A stretch of DNA of 64,000 bases, from positions 4,774,001-4,838,000 of the forward strand of contig NZ_CP013747.1 in NCBI RefSeq assembly GCF_001484605.1, written 5' to 3'. The translations under genes were made by a program, and so were the position numbers. This stretch comes from Pseudarthrobacter sulfonivorans. GTDB taxonomy: Bacteria; Actinomycetota; Actinomycetes; Actinomycetales; Micrococcaceae. Below, one piece after another: positions 34,197 through 43,933 of the stretch. The notes beneath the pieces are model-generated. The model saw only the letters and a list, made by a program, of their open reading frames with translations, did not search any database and was not told the DNA's origin. Position 1 is the first letter of the stretch. The number at the start of each line of letters is the position of its first letter.

Positions 34197-35483
34197 CTAG
34201 TTGTTCGTCACGGCGAGTTCGCGCTCAACAGCCTCGGTGAGCCGCTCTTCGAGGGCCGGTACCTTGATCTGCTGGATGATCTCGTGCAGGAAGCCACGGA
34301 CCACCAGGCGGCGGGCAACATCCTCGGGGATGCCGCGGGCCATGAGGTAGAACAGGTGCTCGTCGTCCAGCCGGCCGGTGGCGCTGGCGTGGCCGGCTCC
34401 CTTGATCAGGCCGGTTTCGATCTCGAGGTTCGGCACGGAGTCGGCGCGGGCGCCGTCCGTGAGCAGCAGGTTGCGGTTGGCCTCGTAGCTGTCGGTGCCT
34501 TCGGCTTCCTTGCGGATCAGGACGTCGCCGACCCACACTGCGTGGGCATTGCGGCCCTGCAACGCGCCCTTGTACAGCACGTTGGAGGTGCAGTTCGCCA
34601 CGGCGTGGTCAACAAAGAGCCGCTGCTCCAGGTGCTGGCCGGCGTCGGCGAAGTACAGGCCGAACATTTCCGCTTCGCCGCCGGGGGCGGTGAAACGGGT
34701 GGACGGCGTGACGCGGACCAGGTCTCCGCCGAGGCTGACCACGACGTGCTTGAACTTGGCGTCGCGGCCGATCTTTGCCTGCTGGGAGGAGGCGTGGACG
34801 GCGTCGTCGTTCCATTCCTGGAGCGAGACAACCGTGAGGTTGGCGCCGTCTTCAACAACGATTTCGATGTTTTCGGACACCACGGCCGAGCCTTGGTGGT
34901 TCAGGACCACAATGGCCTTGGAGAACTTCTCCGCCACGATCACCAGGTGCTGGGCGGCTGCCTCCGTGGAGGTGCCTTCGATCACGACGGTGACCTCGGT
35001 GTCGGCTTCAAACTCGGCCGGGATGGTGATGACGGTGGCCTCGCTGAAGTTCTCCCAGGCGTTGGCGGACACGCGGTCTTCCGGGATGCCGGCCGAACCG
35101 ATGCGCTTGTCGCCGCGTGCCACGGTCTCAACCGTGACCTGCTCCGGGCCGCTGACGGTGACGGCGGGAGCCACTCCCGCCAGGACCTCGCTGTGCAGGC
35201 CGCGCAGGCGCTTGAGGGGGGTGAAACGCCAGTCTTCTTCAAGCCCGGTGAGCGGCTTGAAGTCCGCGAGGTTGTACGAGGTCAGCCGGCCGGCGCGTGA
35301 GCTGTCCGGAATGCCGACGCCGCCGCCGTGCGAGTGGCGCTTGACGGCTTCGCCGGCCAGCGGGGCCTTGGAAGCGTTCGAGTTGATCGGAGACAGGCTT
35401 TCGCCCTCTTCCGTGAAACCGTTAATAAACGGCTGGGCCGAGGGCGCGCCGATGCGGGCCTTTTCAGTAGTGATTTCAGTCAT
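34197..35483 (-). CDS. sufD: Fe-S cluster assembly protein SufD
   Basis: 428-residue right-handed beta-helix subunit of the SufBCD complex. The C-terminal helix LDDEHLFYLMARGIPEDVARRLVVRGFLHEII is the part that binds SufC, recognised by its YLMARGI and GF blocks. The core has VLNHQGSAVVSENIEI. The N-terminal 50 residues vary. It lies 2 bases after the sufB stop, so the two are translationally coupled. Confidence 0.96.
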   Translation of the reverse strand: MTEITTEKARIGAPSAQPFINGFTEEGESLSPINSNASKAPLAGEAVKRHSHGGGVGIPDSSRAGRLTSYNLADFKPLTGLEEDWRFTPLKRLRGLHSEVLAGVAPAVTVSGPEQVTVETVARGDKRIGSAGIPEDRVSANAWENFSEATVITIPAEFEADTEVTVVIEGTSTEAAAQHLVIVAEKFSKAIVVLNHQGSAVVSENIEIVVEDGANLTVVSLQEWNDDAVHASSQQAKIGRDAKFKHVVVSLGGDLVRVTPSTRFTAPGGEAEMFGLYFADAGQHLEQRLFVDHAVANCTSNVLYKGALQGRNAHAVWVGDVLIRKEAEGTDSYEANRNLLLTDGARADSVPNLEIETGLIKGAGHASATGRLDDEHLFYLMARGIPEDVARRLVVRGFLHEIIQQIKVPALEERLTEAVERELAVTNN

Positions 35484-35485
35484 CG

Positions 35486-36948
<1,463 letters not shown>

Positions 36949-36949
<1 letters not shown>

Positions 36950-37782
36950 CACGGCCTTTCTTGCTGATGGTTGGTTACTTCATCCAGGCTGGCGGGGGCT
37001 GCCTGCGGGACCTGGGGTCCCCCGGCAGCCAGCCGGCCTGTGGGTATGTGGGTGGTGCAGACGTGTCCACCGCGCGCCAGCGTGGACAGGCGGCGCACGT
37101 CGACGCCTACCAGCCGGGAGAACACTTCGGTCTCCGCGTCGCAGAAGACCGGGAACTGGGCGGCGAGTTGCTGGATGGGGCAATGCCCCTGGCACAGCTG
37201 GACGCTCGAGAGTGCTGCCGGCAGCGGGGCTTTGGCCTCGATCGAGGCGGCCGACGCCACGAAGCCATCCCGGCTCAGCGCCGCGGACAGTGCCTGCGCC
37301 CTGGCGGTGATGTCCGGTCCGGCCTGTTCGACCTCCGGTGCGTACCGGCGTTCCATGTCGGCAAAACGTTCGACGGCGAACGCGCGGACGGCGTCGTCAC
37401 CCGCCACTGCCTGGAGCTGCTTGAGCGCGAGGGTAGCGATGTCGAGGTAATCGTTGCCAAGCGTGGACTGGCCCTGCGAGCTCAGGACGTAGCGGCGGGC
37501 GGGACGTCCCGCGCCGGCGCCGGCCTTGGCCACGCGCTTGACCTCAATAACCCCGCTGCGGGCCAGATGATCAAGATGCCTCCGGACCGCTGCGGGTGTG
37601 AAACCTAGCATGTCGCCGAGTTCCGCCGCGCTGATGGGGCCGTGCTCAAGCACGGCACCAAGGACCCGGTCCCGTGTACGCTCGTCCGAGTCCGCCACCG
37701 GAACAGCGGCCACGTGGCCGCGGTCAGCGGCGGTACGCGGCGCTCGGTGCCCGGCAAACGGCACGGCAGCAGCATTGGTCAT
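36949..37782 (-). CDS. sufR: iron-sulfur sensing transcriptional repressor SufR
   Basis: 277 residues. An N-terminal winged helix-turn-helix ([15 protein letters not shown], then [21 protein letters not shown]) is followed by a ligand domain with four cysteines near 197, 201, 214 and 242 (CQGHC, VFC, HVC) that would hold the Fe-S cluster. First gene of its operon, so it likely represses itself and sufBDC when clusters are plentiful. The region just upstream has an ACGACA/TGTTGT inverted motif near 37792-37808 that could be its operator. ATG 37782 or GTG 37791 as start. Confidence 0.93.
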
Positions 37783-37885
37783 GGAATACACAACACAATC
37801 ATGTCGTAATTTACTCCCCCGTACTAGTAAGGTCAGGCTGACCTGCGGCCGGGGTCCACTGCGGGGCCGCCAGTACTACATCGCG

Positions 37886-37891
37886 TAGAAT
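37886..37891 (+). promoter_or_regulatory. -10 box TAGAAT of a leaderless transcript
   Basis: TAGAAT ends 6 bases before the GTG start at 37898, with no Shine-Dalgarno sequence. Confidence 0.58.
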
Positions 37892-37897
37892 GCTGGG

Positions 37898-38866
37898 GTG
37901 CGATCCCCCGAATCCCCGGTTCTGTCCATCAGCGGGTTAATTAAGGATGTTGGTCCGCTGGCTAGCCTGGACGGAAAAATGCTCCGGGTGGTCAACGGCG
38001 TATCCCTTATGGCCGAACGCGGCCAGGTCACGGCCCTCCTGGGCGCCAATGGAGCCGGAAAGACCACCACCATCGAATGCGCCCAGGGCCTGCAGAAGCG
38101 CAGCGGCGGCAGCATCTCGCTGCTCGGCCAGGATCCGGGCCGTTCGGGCGCTGACCTGCGGTCCCGCGTAGGCGTGATGCTTCAGGACGGCGGCCTCCCG
38201 CCGTCGGCCCGTCCCATCCCGCTTCTGCGGCACATCGCCGGAATGTACGCGCGGCCCCGCTCAGTTGACGAACTGGTGGAACGGCTCGGCATTGATACTT
38301 TCGCCAGGACCAGCGTGCGCAGACTCTCCGGTGGGCAGAAGCAGCGTCTGGCCCTCGCCGCAGCACTGATCGGCAATCCGGAAGTCCTATTCCTGGACGA
38401 GCCCAGCGCCGGCCTGGATCCCCAGTCCCGGCAACTGGTCTTCGAGCTGATCTCGGAACTGCGGGCGGCCGGGATGGGCATCATCCTGACAACACACCTG
38501 ATGGACGACGCCCAGCGGCTGGCGGACTACGTGTACATCATCGACGCCGGCAGGAACGTCGCCGAGGGAACAGTTTCCCAGCTGCTGCAGCGGGACCCGG
38601 CTGTGGAGGCCGGCACCGACCACGTCCGCACCCTGGTGTTCGAGGCTCCCCCGGGGCTGGATTTCACCGGCGTGCTGCCCGATGCCATCGCCGTCTCTGA
38701 AACACGGGCCGGAAGCTACGTGGCCTCGGGTGCACTGACACCCCGCGATCTCGCGTCGTTGACCGCCTGGTGGGCAGCCCACGGCGTGATGCCCGGTTCC
38801 ATGAGCCTGGCGGCACGAAGCCTGGAAGATGTCTTCCTGGACATCTCGGGAAAGGACATCCGATGA
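37898..38866 (+). CDS. ABC transporter ATP-binding protein (DrrA/ABC-2 type)
   Basis: 322 residues. Walker A GANGAGKTT (49-57), signature RLSGGQKQRLALAAAL, Walker B VLFLDEPSAGLD and the H-loop TTHLMDD, followed by a roughly 90-residue C-terminal extension found in ABC-2 exporter ATPases. Divergent from sufR and overlapping its permease by 4 bases (ATGA). The same ABC pair lies beside sufR and ctaA in mycobacteria (Rv1457c-Rv1458c), where it is called an antibiotic transporter without proof; a heme or cytochrome-related role is possible. Confidence 0.9.
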   Translation: MRSPESPVLSISGLIKDVGPLASLDGKMLRVVNGVSLMAERGQVTALLGANGAGKTTTIECAQGLQKRSGGSISLLGQDPGRSGADLRSRVGVMLQDGGLPPSARPIPLLRHIAGMYARPRSVDELVERLGIDTFARTSVRRLSGGQKQRLALAAALIGNPEVLFLDEPSAGLDPQSRQLVFELISELRAAGMGIILTTHLMDDAQRLADYVYIIDAGRNVAEGTVSQLLQRDPAVEAGTDHVRTLVFEAPPGLDFTGVLPDAIAVSETRAGSYVASGALTPRDLASLTAWWAAHGVMPGSMSLAARSLEDVFLDISGKDIR

Positions 38867-39633
38867 CGGCTCCCACAGCCACCGCCGCCCAGGGAGCACC
38901 GGCCACGCTGCTGCGCCGTGTCCTGCTGCAGGGTAAGTACGAATCACTGACGATGCTCCGGAACGGCGAGCAGCTGATCCTTGCAGTCGTCCTGCCGCTT
39001 CTGGCGCTGGTGGGGCTCACCGTCACTCCTTTCCTGGACGGTTTCGGAGCCAGCCGCATCAATGTGGCCGTCCCCGGCATCCTGGCATTGTGCGCCATGT
39101 CCACGGCCTTCACCGGGCAGGGCATCGCCACCGGCTTTGACCGGCGGTACGGGGTTCTCCGGTTCCTGTCCACCACACCCCTGGGCCGCGAAGGCCTCAT
39201 CGCGGGTAAGGTGCTGGCCGTTCTTGCGGTGCTCTGCCTCCAGGTGGCAGTGGTGACGCTGGTGGCGCTTCCGTTGGGCTGGCAGCCGCCTGCCTCCGGC
39301 TGGCTCCCTGGGCTGTCACTGCTGGCCCTGGGCGCCGTGGCGTTCACCGCGCTGGGGCTCCTGGTGGCAGGCACAGTCCGGCCCGAGGCAACCCTGGCCA
39401 TCACCAATCTGCTGTGGATCCTGCTGGGCGCCCTGGGAGGGATAGTCATTCCCGCGGAACGGCTGCCCGCACTGGCGCAGGGAGCGGTCCACTACCTGCC
39501 CTCCGGCGCACTCGGCGAGGCCATGCGCGAAGCTTTCCTGCACGGCTCGTTGAACGGCGGCGCCGCGCTTATCCTGCTGCTCTGGACGGTTCTTGCCGGA
39601 GCAGCAGCCATCCGTTGGTTCAAGTGGAATTGA
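38863..39633 (+). CDS. ABC-2 type transporter permease
   Basis: 256-residue membrane protein with six hydrophobic segments, in the ABC-2 fold: cytoplasmic N-terminus (RVLLQGKYESLTMLRNGEQL), then helices starting at LILAVVLPLLALVGL, and a late reentrant region GGIVIPAERLPALAQGAVHYLPSGAL typical of DrrB-like permeases. The start ATG at 38863 overlaps the ATPase stop. The ctaA start lies 7 bases beyond its stop, so the three genes probably form one transcript. Confidence 0.9.
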   Translation: MTAPTATAAQGAPATLLRRVLLQGKYESLTMLRNGEQLILAVVLPLLALVGLTVTPFLDGFGASRINVAVPGILALCAMSTAFTGQGIATGFDRRYGVLRFLSTTPLGREGLIAGKVLAVLAVLCLQVAVVTLVALPLGWQPPASGWLPGLSLLALGAVAFTALGLLVAGTVRPEATLAITNLLWILLGALGGIVIPAERLPALAQGAVHYLPSGALGEAMREAFLHGSLNGGAALILLLWTVLAGAAAIRWFKWN

Positions 39634-39640
39634 GATATCC

Positions 39641-40585
39641 GTGAGCACGGCTTCACGCCTCCCCCAGATCGCCGGCCGCCTTATCGCGAGGCTGCCCCGA
39701 ACCGTGGACGCCAGCGTCCGCCGCCTCGCGGTGGCGTCCCTGGTTGGCCAGACGCTGCTAGTGGTGACCGGCGGCGCGGTGCGGCTGACTGCATCCGGCC
39801 TCGGCTGCCCCACCTGGCCGCGCTGCACCGAGACCTCTTTGGTCAACACTGCCGAAATGGGGATCCACGGCTTCATTGAGTTCGGCAACCGGCTCCTGAC
39901 GTTTGCACTGGCGGCAGTTGCGCTGGCCATGCTTGTGTACTTGTGGAACCTTCGCAAGGAGCGCCGGGACCTCTTCCTGCTGGCGCTGGGCCTGCTGGCC
40001 AGCATCCCGGCACAGGCGGTGATCGGTGGCATCACCGTGCTGACCAACCTCAATCCGTGGGTGGTGGGCCTGCATTTCCTCGTTTCCATGGCCCTCGTGG
40101 TGATTGCCACGCTGCTCGTCAACCGGGCCTACGGCAGGACGGGCCGCCATGCCAGCGTCCAGCTCCCCGCCTTGCCGGGCGTTATGCGTCCGGTGACTGC
40201 CGCCGTCGGGCTTTTCTCCGCCCTCGCCGTAATGCTCGGCGTAGTGGTGACCGGCTCCGGTCCCCACGCCGGTGACGCCGACGCGCCCCGCAACGGCCTC
40301 GACTGGGACCTGTTCTCCCACATCCATGCCGTTCCGGCGTACGTAATCACGGCCGGCACACTGTTCGCACTGGTGCTGGTCATTGTCGGCCGGATCCAGG
40401 GCCCGTTCCGCACGTCCGTCCTGTTGCTGCTTTCCGTGACCTTGCTGCAGGCCGTCATCGGCTTCACCCAGTACTACAACGGCATCCCCGCGTTGCTGGT
40501 GGGCGCCCACATGCTGGGGGCGGCGCTGCTGATGAGCGCGGCAACAAACTCCGCCGACCTCGCCCGCTCGAGCCCGGTCTCGTAG
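39641..40585 (+). CDS. ctaA: heme A synthase (COX15/CtaA)
   Basis: 314-residue membrane protein with about eight transmembrane helices that oxidises the methyl group of heme O to give heme A for cytochrome aa3. Conserved features include GGAVRLTASGLGCPTWPRC with its extracytoplasmic Cys pair region, a His in IHGFIEFGNR, HFLVSMALV, and the later helices with SHIHAVPAY and GAHMLGAALL supplying heme-ligand histidines. GTG 39641 was chosen 7 bases after the ABC permease stop. It supplies heme A downstream of ctaB (heme O), which lies on the other side of an IS element. Confidence 0.94.
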   Translation: MSTASRLPQIAGRLIARLPRTVDASVRRLAVASLVGQTLLVVTGGAVRLTASGLGCPTWPRCTETSLVNTAEMGIHGFIEFGNRLLTFALAAVALAMLVYLWNLRKERRDLFLLALGLLASIPAQAVIGGITVLTNLNPWVVGLHFLVSMALVVIATLLVNRAYGRTGRHASVQLPALPGVMRPVTAAVGLFSALAVMLGVVVTGSGPHAGDADAPRNGLDWDLFSHIHAVPAYVITAGTLFALVLVIVGRIQGPFRTSVLLLLSVTLLQAVIGFTQYYNGIPALLVGAHMLGAALLMSAATNSADLARSSPVS

Positions 40586-40610
40586 CCTCCACTGTTTTTG
40601 CCCAACAGGA

Positions 40611-40639
40611 GTGCCACGGTTCCCGACGAACCGTGGCAC
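40611..40639 (+). terminator. terminator hairpin after ctaA
   Basis: A perfect 11-bp stem (40611-40621 with 40629-40639) and 7-base loop lie 26 bases after the ctaA stop. The tail is not U-rich. Confidence 0.7.
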
Positions 40640-40651
40640 CCCGCATTTAAG

Positions 40652-40830
40652 GACCCTCTCTCACTTAATGCAGGAAGTGGGCAGACCCTCTCTCACTCCC
40701 TGCGTTGTTTCGCAGGATCTTCCCTTACCTCCTGGAGACAAAGAAGCGACCCTCCTTCACTGTTGGTGAGAGAGGGTCGCTAAGAAAGCTGCAGGTACTG
40801 ATAGAGGGTCGGCAAGAAACCCACATTAAG
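40652..40830. repeat. array of 32-bp-phased degenerate repeats, interrupted by an IS element
   Basis: The motif GACCCTCTCTCACT or a variant starts at 40652, 40684, 40716 (degenerate, 9 of 14) and 40748, exactly 32 bases apart. From 40767 the motif turns over: TGAGAGAGGGTCGC starts at 40767, TGATAGAGGGTCGG at 40799, and the next, TGAGAGAGCG, at 42447, which is 40831 once the IS element is removed, again 32 apart. The turn-over point forms a hairpin of 15-bp arms with two mismatches (40746-40780). The remaining part of each unit is less conserved but keeps AAGAAA and CATTAAG-like blocks. No ORF. Function unknown. Confidence 0.88.
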
Positions 40831-40879
40831 CCTGTATGCCCCTTGCGGGGCGCCCGTTCCGGGCTGAAAATGTGCCTGT

Positions 40880-41030
40880 GGTCGCCTGCCGACGCCGTAG
40901 TCACTATGGTTCTTTCAGTCCGTCATTAAGCCGGGCGCCGGGGATCACGCCGTGGGCCCTTCACTGTTTCCTTTTACCGAGAACGAGGACTAGATTCCGA
41001 TTTTTCCCGGTGATCCCCGCGGGCGGCCGC
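40880..41030 (+). ncRNA. candidate bridge RNA region of the IS110 element
   Basis: IS110 relatives transcribe a bridge RNA from the long non-coding end. Here that end contains TCACT (40901-40905) and CATTAAG (40924-40930), which together match the target CTCTCACTTAATG across its CT core. A 10-bp stem (40939-40948 with 41010-41019) encloses GGACTAG (40987-40993), identical to the right IS terminus 42440-42446. This is the layout expected of a target loop followed by a donor loop. The matches are short; exact ends and transcription are not known. Confidence 0.42.
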
Positions 41031-41075
41031 TTCGATAATCAGAAGTTCCGCTCTGTGAGGAGATGAGCAGTAGCC

Positions 41076-42344
41076 ATGCTGGCTGAAACCCAGGATGAGG
41101 ATCAGATCATTGCCAGAGTCGCCGCGATCGACATTGGCAAGGCCGAACTCGTGTGTTGTGTCCGGGTCCCCGCGGAAGGGGACCGGAGGAAACGGTTGCA
41201 GGAGGTGTCCACGCACTCCACGATGACGCGGTCGTTGATGGAGCTGGCCAACCATCTCGTGGACCTCCGGATCGAGCGGGTCGTGATGGAGGCGACTTCG
41301 GACTATTGGAAGCCGGTGTTTTACCTCCTGGAGGCGCACGGGCTCGAGCCGTGGCTGGTCAACGCCCGCGACGTGAAGCATCTGCCGGGCCGGCCGAAGA
41401 CGGACGTGCTCGATTCCGTGTGGCTGTGCAAGGTCGCCGAGCGGCAGATGCTGCGGCCCAGTTTCGTCCCGCCTGCCCCGATCCGCCGGCTGCGGGACCT
41501 GACCCGGTACCGCGCTGATCTGGTCGGAACCCGGACCGCGGAGAAGAACCGGGTCGAAAAACTCCTCGAGGACGCGTGCATCAAGCTCTCCGTCGTCGCT
41601 TCGGATATTTTCGGGGTGTCCGGGCGGGAAATGATGGCGGCGCTCATCGCCGGCGAACGGAACCCGAGTAGGCTCGCGCAGCTGGCCCGGACCCGGATGC
41701 GGGGGAAGATCAGCGAACTTGAGGAGGCCTTCACCGGCCAATTTGATGACCACCACGCCTTCCTGCTGGCCCGGATGCTGGCAAGGATCGACGGCATCGA
41801 TGCCGATATCGCCGCGGTCGATGAACAGATCGAGGGGCAGTTGGCCCCTTTCGCGGCGGCAGCGGAACGCCTGGATGAGATCCCGGGCATCGGCCCCGTC
41901 GCTGCTGCCGCTATTATCGCCGAAATCGGGGTAGACATGACCCGGTTCCCGACCGCGGGGCACCTGTGTTCCTGGGCGAAGTTCTCCCCGGGCATCAACT
42001 CCTCCGCGGGGAAGACCAAGGGAAACGGCTCGACCGGACACGGCAACCGCTATCTCGCCCGGGTCCTGGGCGAGGCCGCCGTCGGGGCCAGCAAAACTCA
42101 CACCTTTCTGGGCGAACGCCACCAGAGGATCGCGCGGCGGCGGGGCAAGAAACGCGCTATCGTCGCCACCGGACGTTCCATCCTCGTGATCATCTGGCAC
42201 CTGCTCCAAGACCCGGACGCCCGGTTCAACGACCTCGGCCCCGACTACTTCAGCCGCCGCACCGACCCCGAGAGCAGAAAACGAGGCCACATCCGCCAGC
42301 TCGAAGCCCTCGGCTACACCGTCACCCTCGCACCCGCAGCCTGA
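41076..42344 (+). CDS. IS110 family transposase (bridge-RNA-type recombinase)
   Basis: 422 residues with both IS110 domains. The N-terminal RuvC-like DEDD domain shows Asp19 (AAIDIGK), Glu72 (VVMEATSDYW), Asp110 and Asp113 (KTDVLDSVWL). The C-terminal Tnp_20 domain begins near LDEIPGIGPVAAAAIIAEIG and has the serine-bearing stretch SSAGKTKGNGSTGHGN (about 309-324) that supplies the catalytic Ser. A charged coiled region lies between. The frame is intact, so the element may be active. AGGAG is 13 bases before the ATG, a weak spacing. Confidence 0.95.
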   Translation: MLAETQDEDQIIARVAAIDIGKAELVCCVRVPAEGDRRKRLQEVSTHSTMTRSLMELANHLVDLRIERVVMEATSDYWKPVFYLLEAHGLEPWLVNARDVKHLPGRPKTDVLDSVWLCKVAERQMLRPSFVPPAPIRRLRDLTRYRADLVGTRTAEKNRVEKLLEDACIKLSVVASDIFGVSGREMMAALIAGERNPSRLAQLARTRMRGKISELEEAFTGQFDDHHAFLLARMLARIDGIDADIAAVDEQIEGQLAPFAAAAERLDEIPGIGPVAAAAIIAEIGVDMTRFPTAGHLCSWAKFSPGINSSAGKTKGNGSTGHGNRYLARVLGEAAVGASKTHTFLGERHQRIARRRGKKRAIVATGRSILVIIWHLLQDPDARFNDLGPDYFSRRTDPESRKRGHIRQLEALGYTVTLAPAA

Positions 42345-42472
42345 CCCTACCCCGTCTTCATACCAACACCAACACCCGCCAGACCACGACGGAGTGCACC
42401 ACAGTGCGCACCGACCGCGGTCACGTCCCCTCCATTTTCGGACTAGTGAGAGAGCGTTGGGTGGGGGTGCTG

Positions 42473-43432
42473 TTAACCGATGATCGCTGATCCGACGAAC
42501 GGATCCACGGCCAGTGCGATGAACAGCAGCGTCAGGTAACTGATGGAGCCGTGGAAGACCTTCATGGCGCGCTTGTCCGAGATGTCCTCGCGCTGCGCCC
42601 GGTTGTAGAGGGAGTGCGACTCGTAAAGGAACCATGCACCCGCCAACACTGCGGTGGCCGTGTAGACCCAGCCCGCGCCACCGGCGGGGACCAGCAGCAG
42701 CGAGCAGGCCACCATGGCCCAGGCGTAGAGGACCACCTGGACGGAAACCACCTTGGCGCCGGCAATTGCCCCCAGCATGGGCACGTTGGCGTTGCGGTAG
42801 TCCTCGCCGTAACGCATCGAAAGCGGCCAGTAGTGCGGCGGCGTCCAGAGGAAGATGACCATAAACAGGATGACGGCCGGCCATTCGACGGTGTTGGTCA
42901 CGGCGGCCCAGGCGATCAGCACCGGGAAGCAGCCCGCGGCTCCACCCCACACAATGTTCTGTGCGGTGCGGCGCTTGAGGATGATGGTGTAGATGACTAC
43001 ATAGAAGAAAATTGCGGCTAATCCGAGCCACGCGGCCAGCGGGTTGGCGCCGAACCAGAGAATAACAATGGCGGCTGCCCCGAGCAGCCAGGAGAACACC
43101 AGCGCCTCGCGCGGGGTCACCTCGCCGGTGACGAGCGGACGGTTCTCGGTCCGGTGCATCAGCTTGTCGATGTCGCGGTCAAGGTAGCAGTTGAAGGCGC
43201 CGGCACTGCCGGCAGCAAACGCGCCGCCGACCAGCGTGGCCAGGATCAGACCTATCGGCGGGAAACCGCGCTCGGCGTAGATCATGGTGGGCAGGGTGCT
43301 GACCAGAAGCAACTCAATGACACGCGGCTTAGTGAGGGCGAAATACGCCTTGGCCTTACGGGCGAACCCGGCTCCCCCTCTGGTGCGGGAAGCATTAAGC
43401 GGCGTATCTGTTGTGCTCACGGTGGCAGTCAC
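42473..43432 (-). CDS. ctaB: protoheme IX farnesyltransferase (heme O synthase)
   Basis: 319-residue UbiA-family membrane enzyme with about nine helices that adds a farnesyl group to heme B. The prenyl-diphosphate-binding Asp motif is [19 protein letters not shown], and the second conserved loop is [13 protein letters not shown]. It ends with a short loop and a helix. Divergent from tkt, and convergent with ctaA across the IS element. The stop is 27 bases inside the right flank of the IS, so the insertion left the gene intact. GTG start at 43432 or 43420. Confidence 0.95.
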   Translation of the reverse strand: MTATVSTTDTPLNASRTRGGAGFARKAKAYFALTKPRVIELLLVSTLPTMIYAERGFPPIGLILATLVGGAFAAGSAGAFNCYLDRDIDKLMHRTENRPLVTGEVTPREALVFSWLLGAAAIVILWFGANPLAAWLGLAAIFFYVVIYTIILKRRTAQNIVWGGAAGCFPVLIAWAAVTNTVEWPAVILFMVIFLWTPPHYWPLSMRYGEDYRNANVPMLGAIAGAKVVSVQVVLYAWAMVACSLLLVPAGGAGWVYTATAVLAGAWFLYESHSLYNRAQREDISDKRAMKVFHGSISYLTLLFIALAVDPFVGSAIIG

Positions 43433-43933
43433 CCGTTCTGGTTGGCAGTTCTGTCTGGCGGTGCAGCTGTGTCTTGCGGCCGTTCGCCGGGCAGCCCGCC
43501 AATGGTCATCAGAAGAGGTCCCGGCAACGCCCCGGGTCTGCCGCCGCCCCTAAAGGGCTCGGCTACCGGCGTCGGCCTCCAAATATCATACCGTGCGCAT
43601 TTGTAACAGATGCCCCCTGATTAGGCCCTGATGATTGCGCGCAGGGTGATTCGAGCAGATTAACTCAACCTCACGAAATGGCGATTCACATAAGGGGAAA
43701 TTGCGTCCAAAAGGTGAGATTTGCGCTGACCGCAGAGTGGAATCGAGCTAAGCTGTCACCAGATCAGCAAGCGGCAGAAAAGCGTTGGATAACGCGTTCC
43801 CATAGCCCTGCTGAATGATAGATCAACGTTTCGATGGTGAACGGCTGGTACACACCGCAGCGGGCACCATAGCGTGCCCCGAAACGGATCCCGTGTACCG
43901 CCCACCATCAGCACAGAGAGGGGCCCGGTTTTC
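43433..43933 (+). promoter_or_regulatory. ctaB-tkt divergent intergenic region with candidate tkt promoter
   Basis: No convincing ORF is present in these 501 bases. CTGACC (43726-43731) and TAAGCT (43749-43754), 17 bases apart, make a plausible promoter that would give tkt a 5' leader of about 170 bases. The leader contains a small hairpin (GCGTT-GGAT-AACGC near 43783-43796). No known riboswitch class was recognised. The ctaB promoter should lie in the left third. Confidence 0.4.

Larger units (their letters stand above)
40831..42446 (+). mobile_element. IS110-family insertion sequence, ends reconstructed
   Basis: 1,616 bases: a 245-base non-coding left end, one transposase gene and a 102-base non-coding right end. 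The ends are set by the 32-bp repeat array: joining 40830 to 42447 restores both the period and the string CATTAAGTGAGAGAG. That string is the exact inverse complement of 40656-40670 in an intact unit. Both junctions share AG (CT on the other strand), 40829-40830 and 42445-42446, fitting an IS110-type core dinucleotide, and there are no terminal inverted repeats, as expected for the family. Confidence 0.88.

Noticed and set aside
40652..40830. CRISPR array (regular 32-base spacing)
   Set aside because: The conserved part is only about 14 bases and degenerate, the intervening bases are related to each other, the motif turns over mid-array, and no cas gene is present.
40974..43031. 685-codon minus-strand ORF spanning IS110 and ctaB
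   Set aside because: It crosses the IS right end and runs antisense to the transposase, then out of frame with ctaB; an artefact of high GC.
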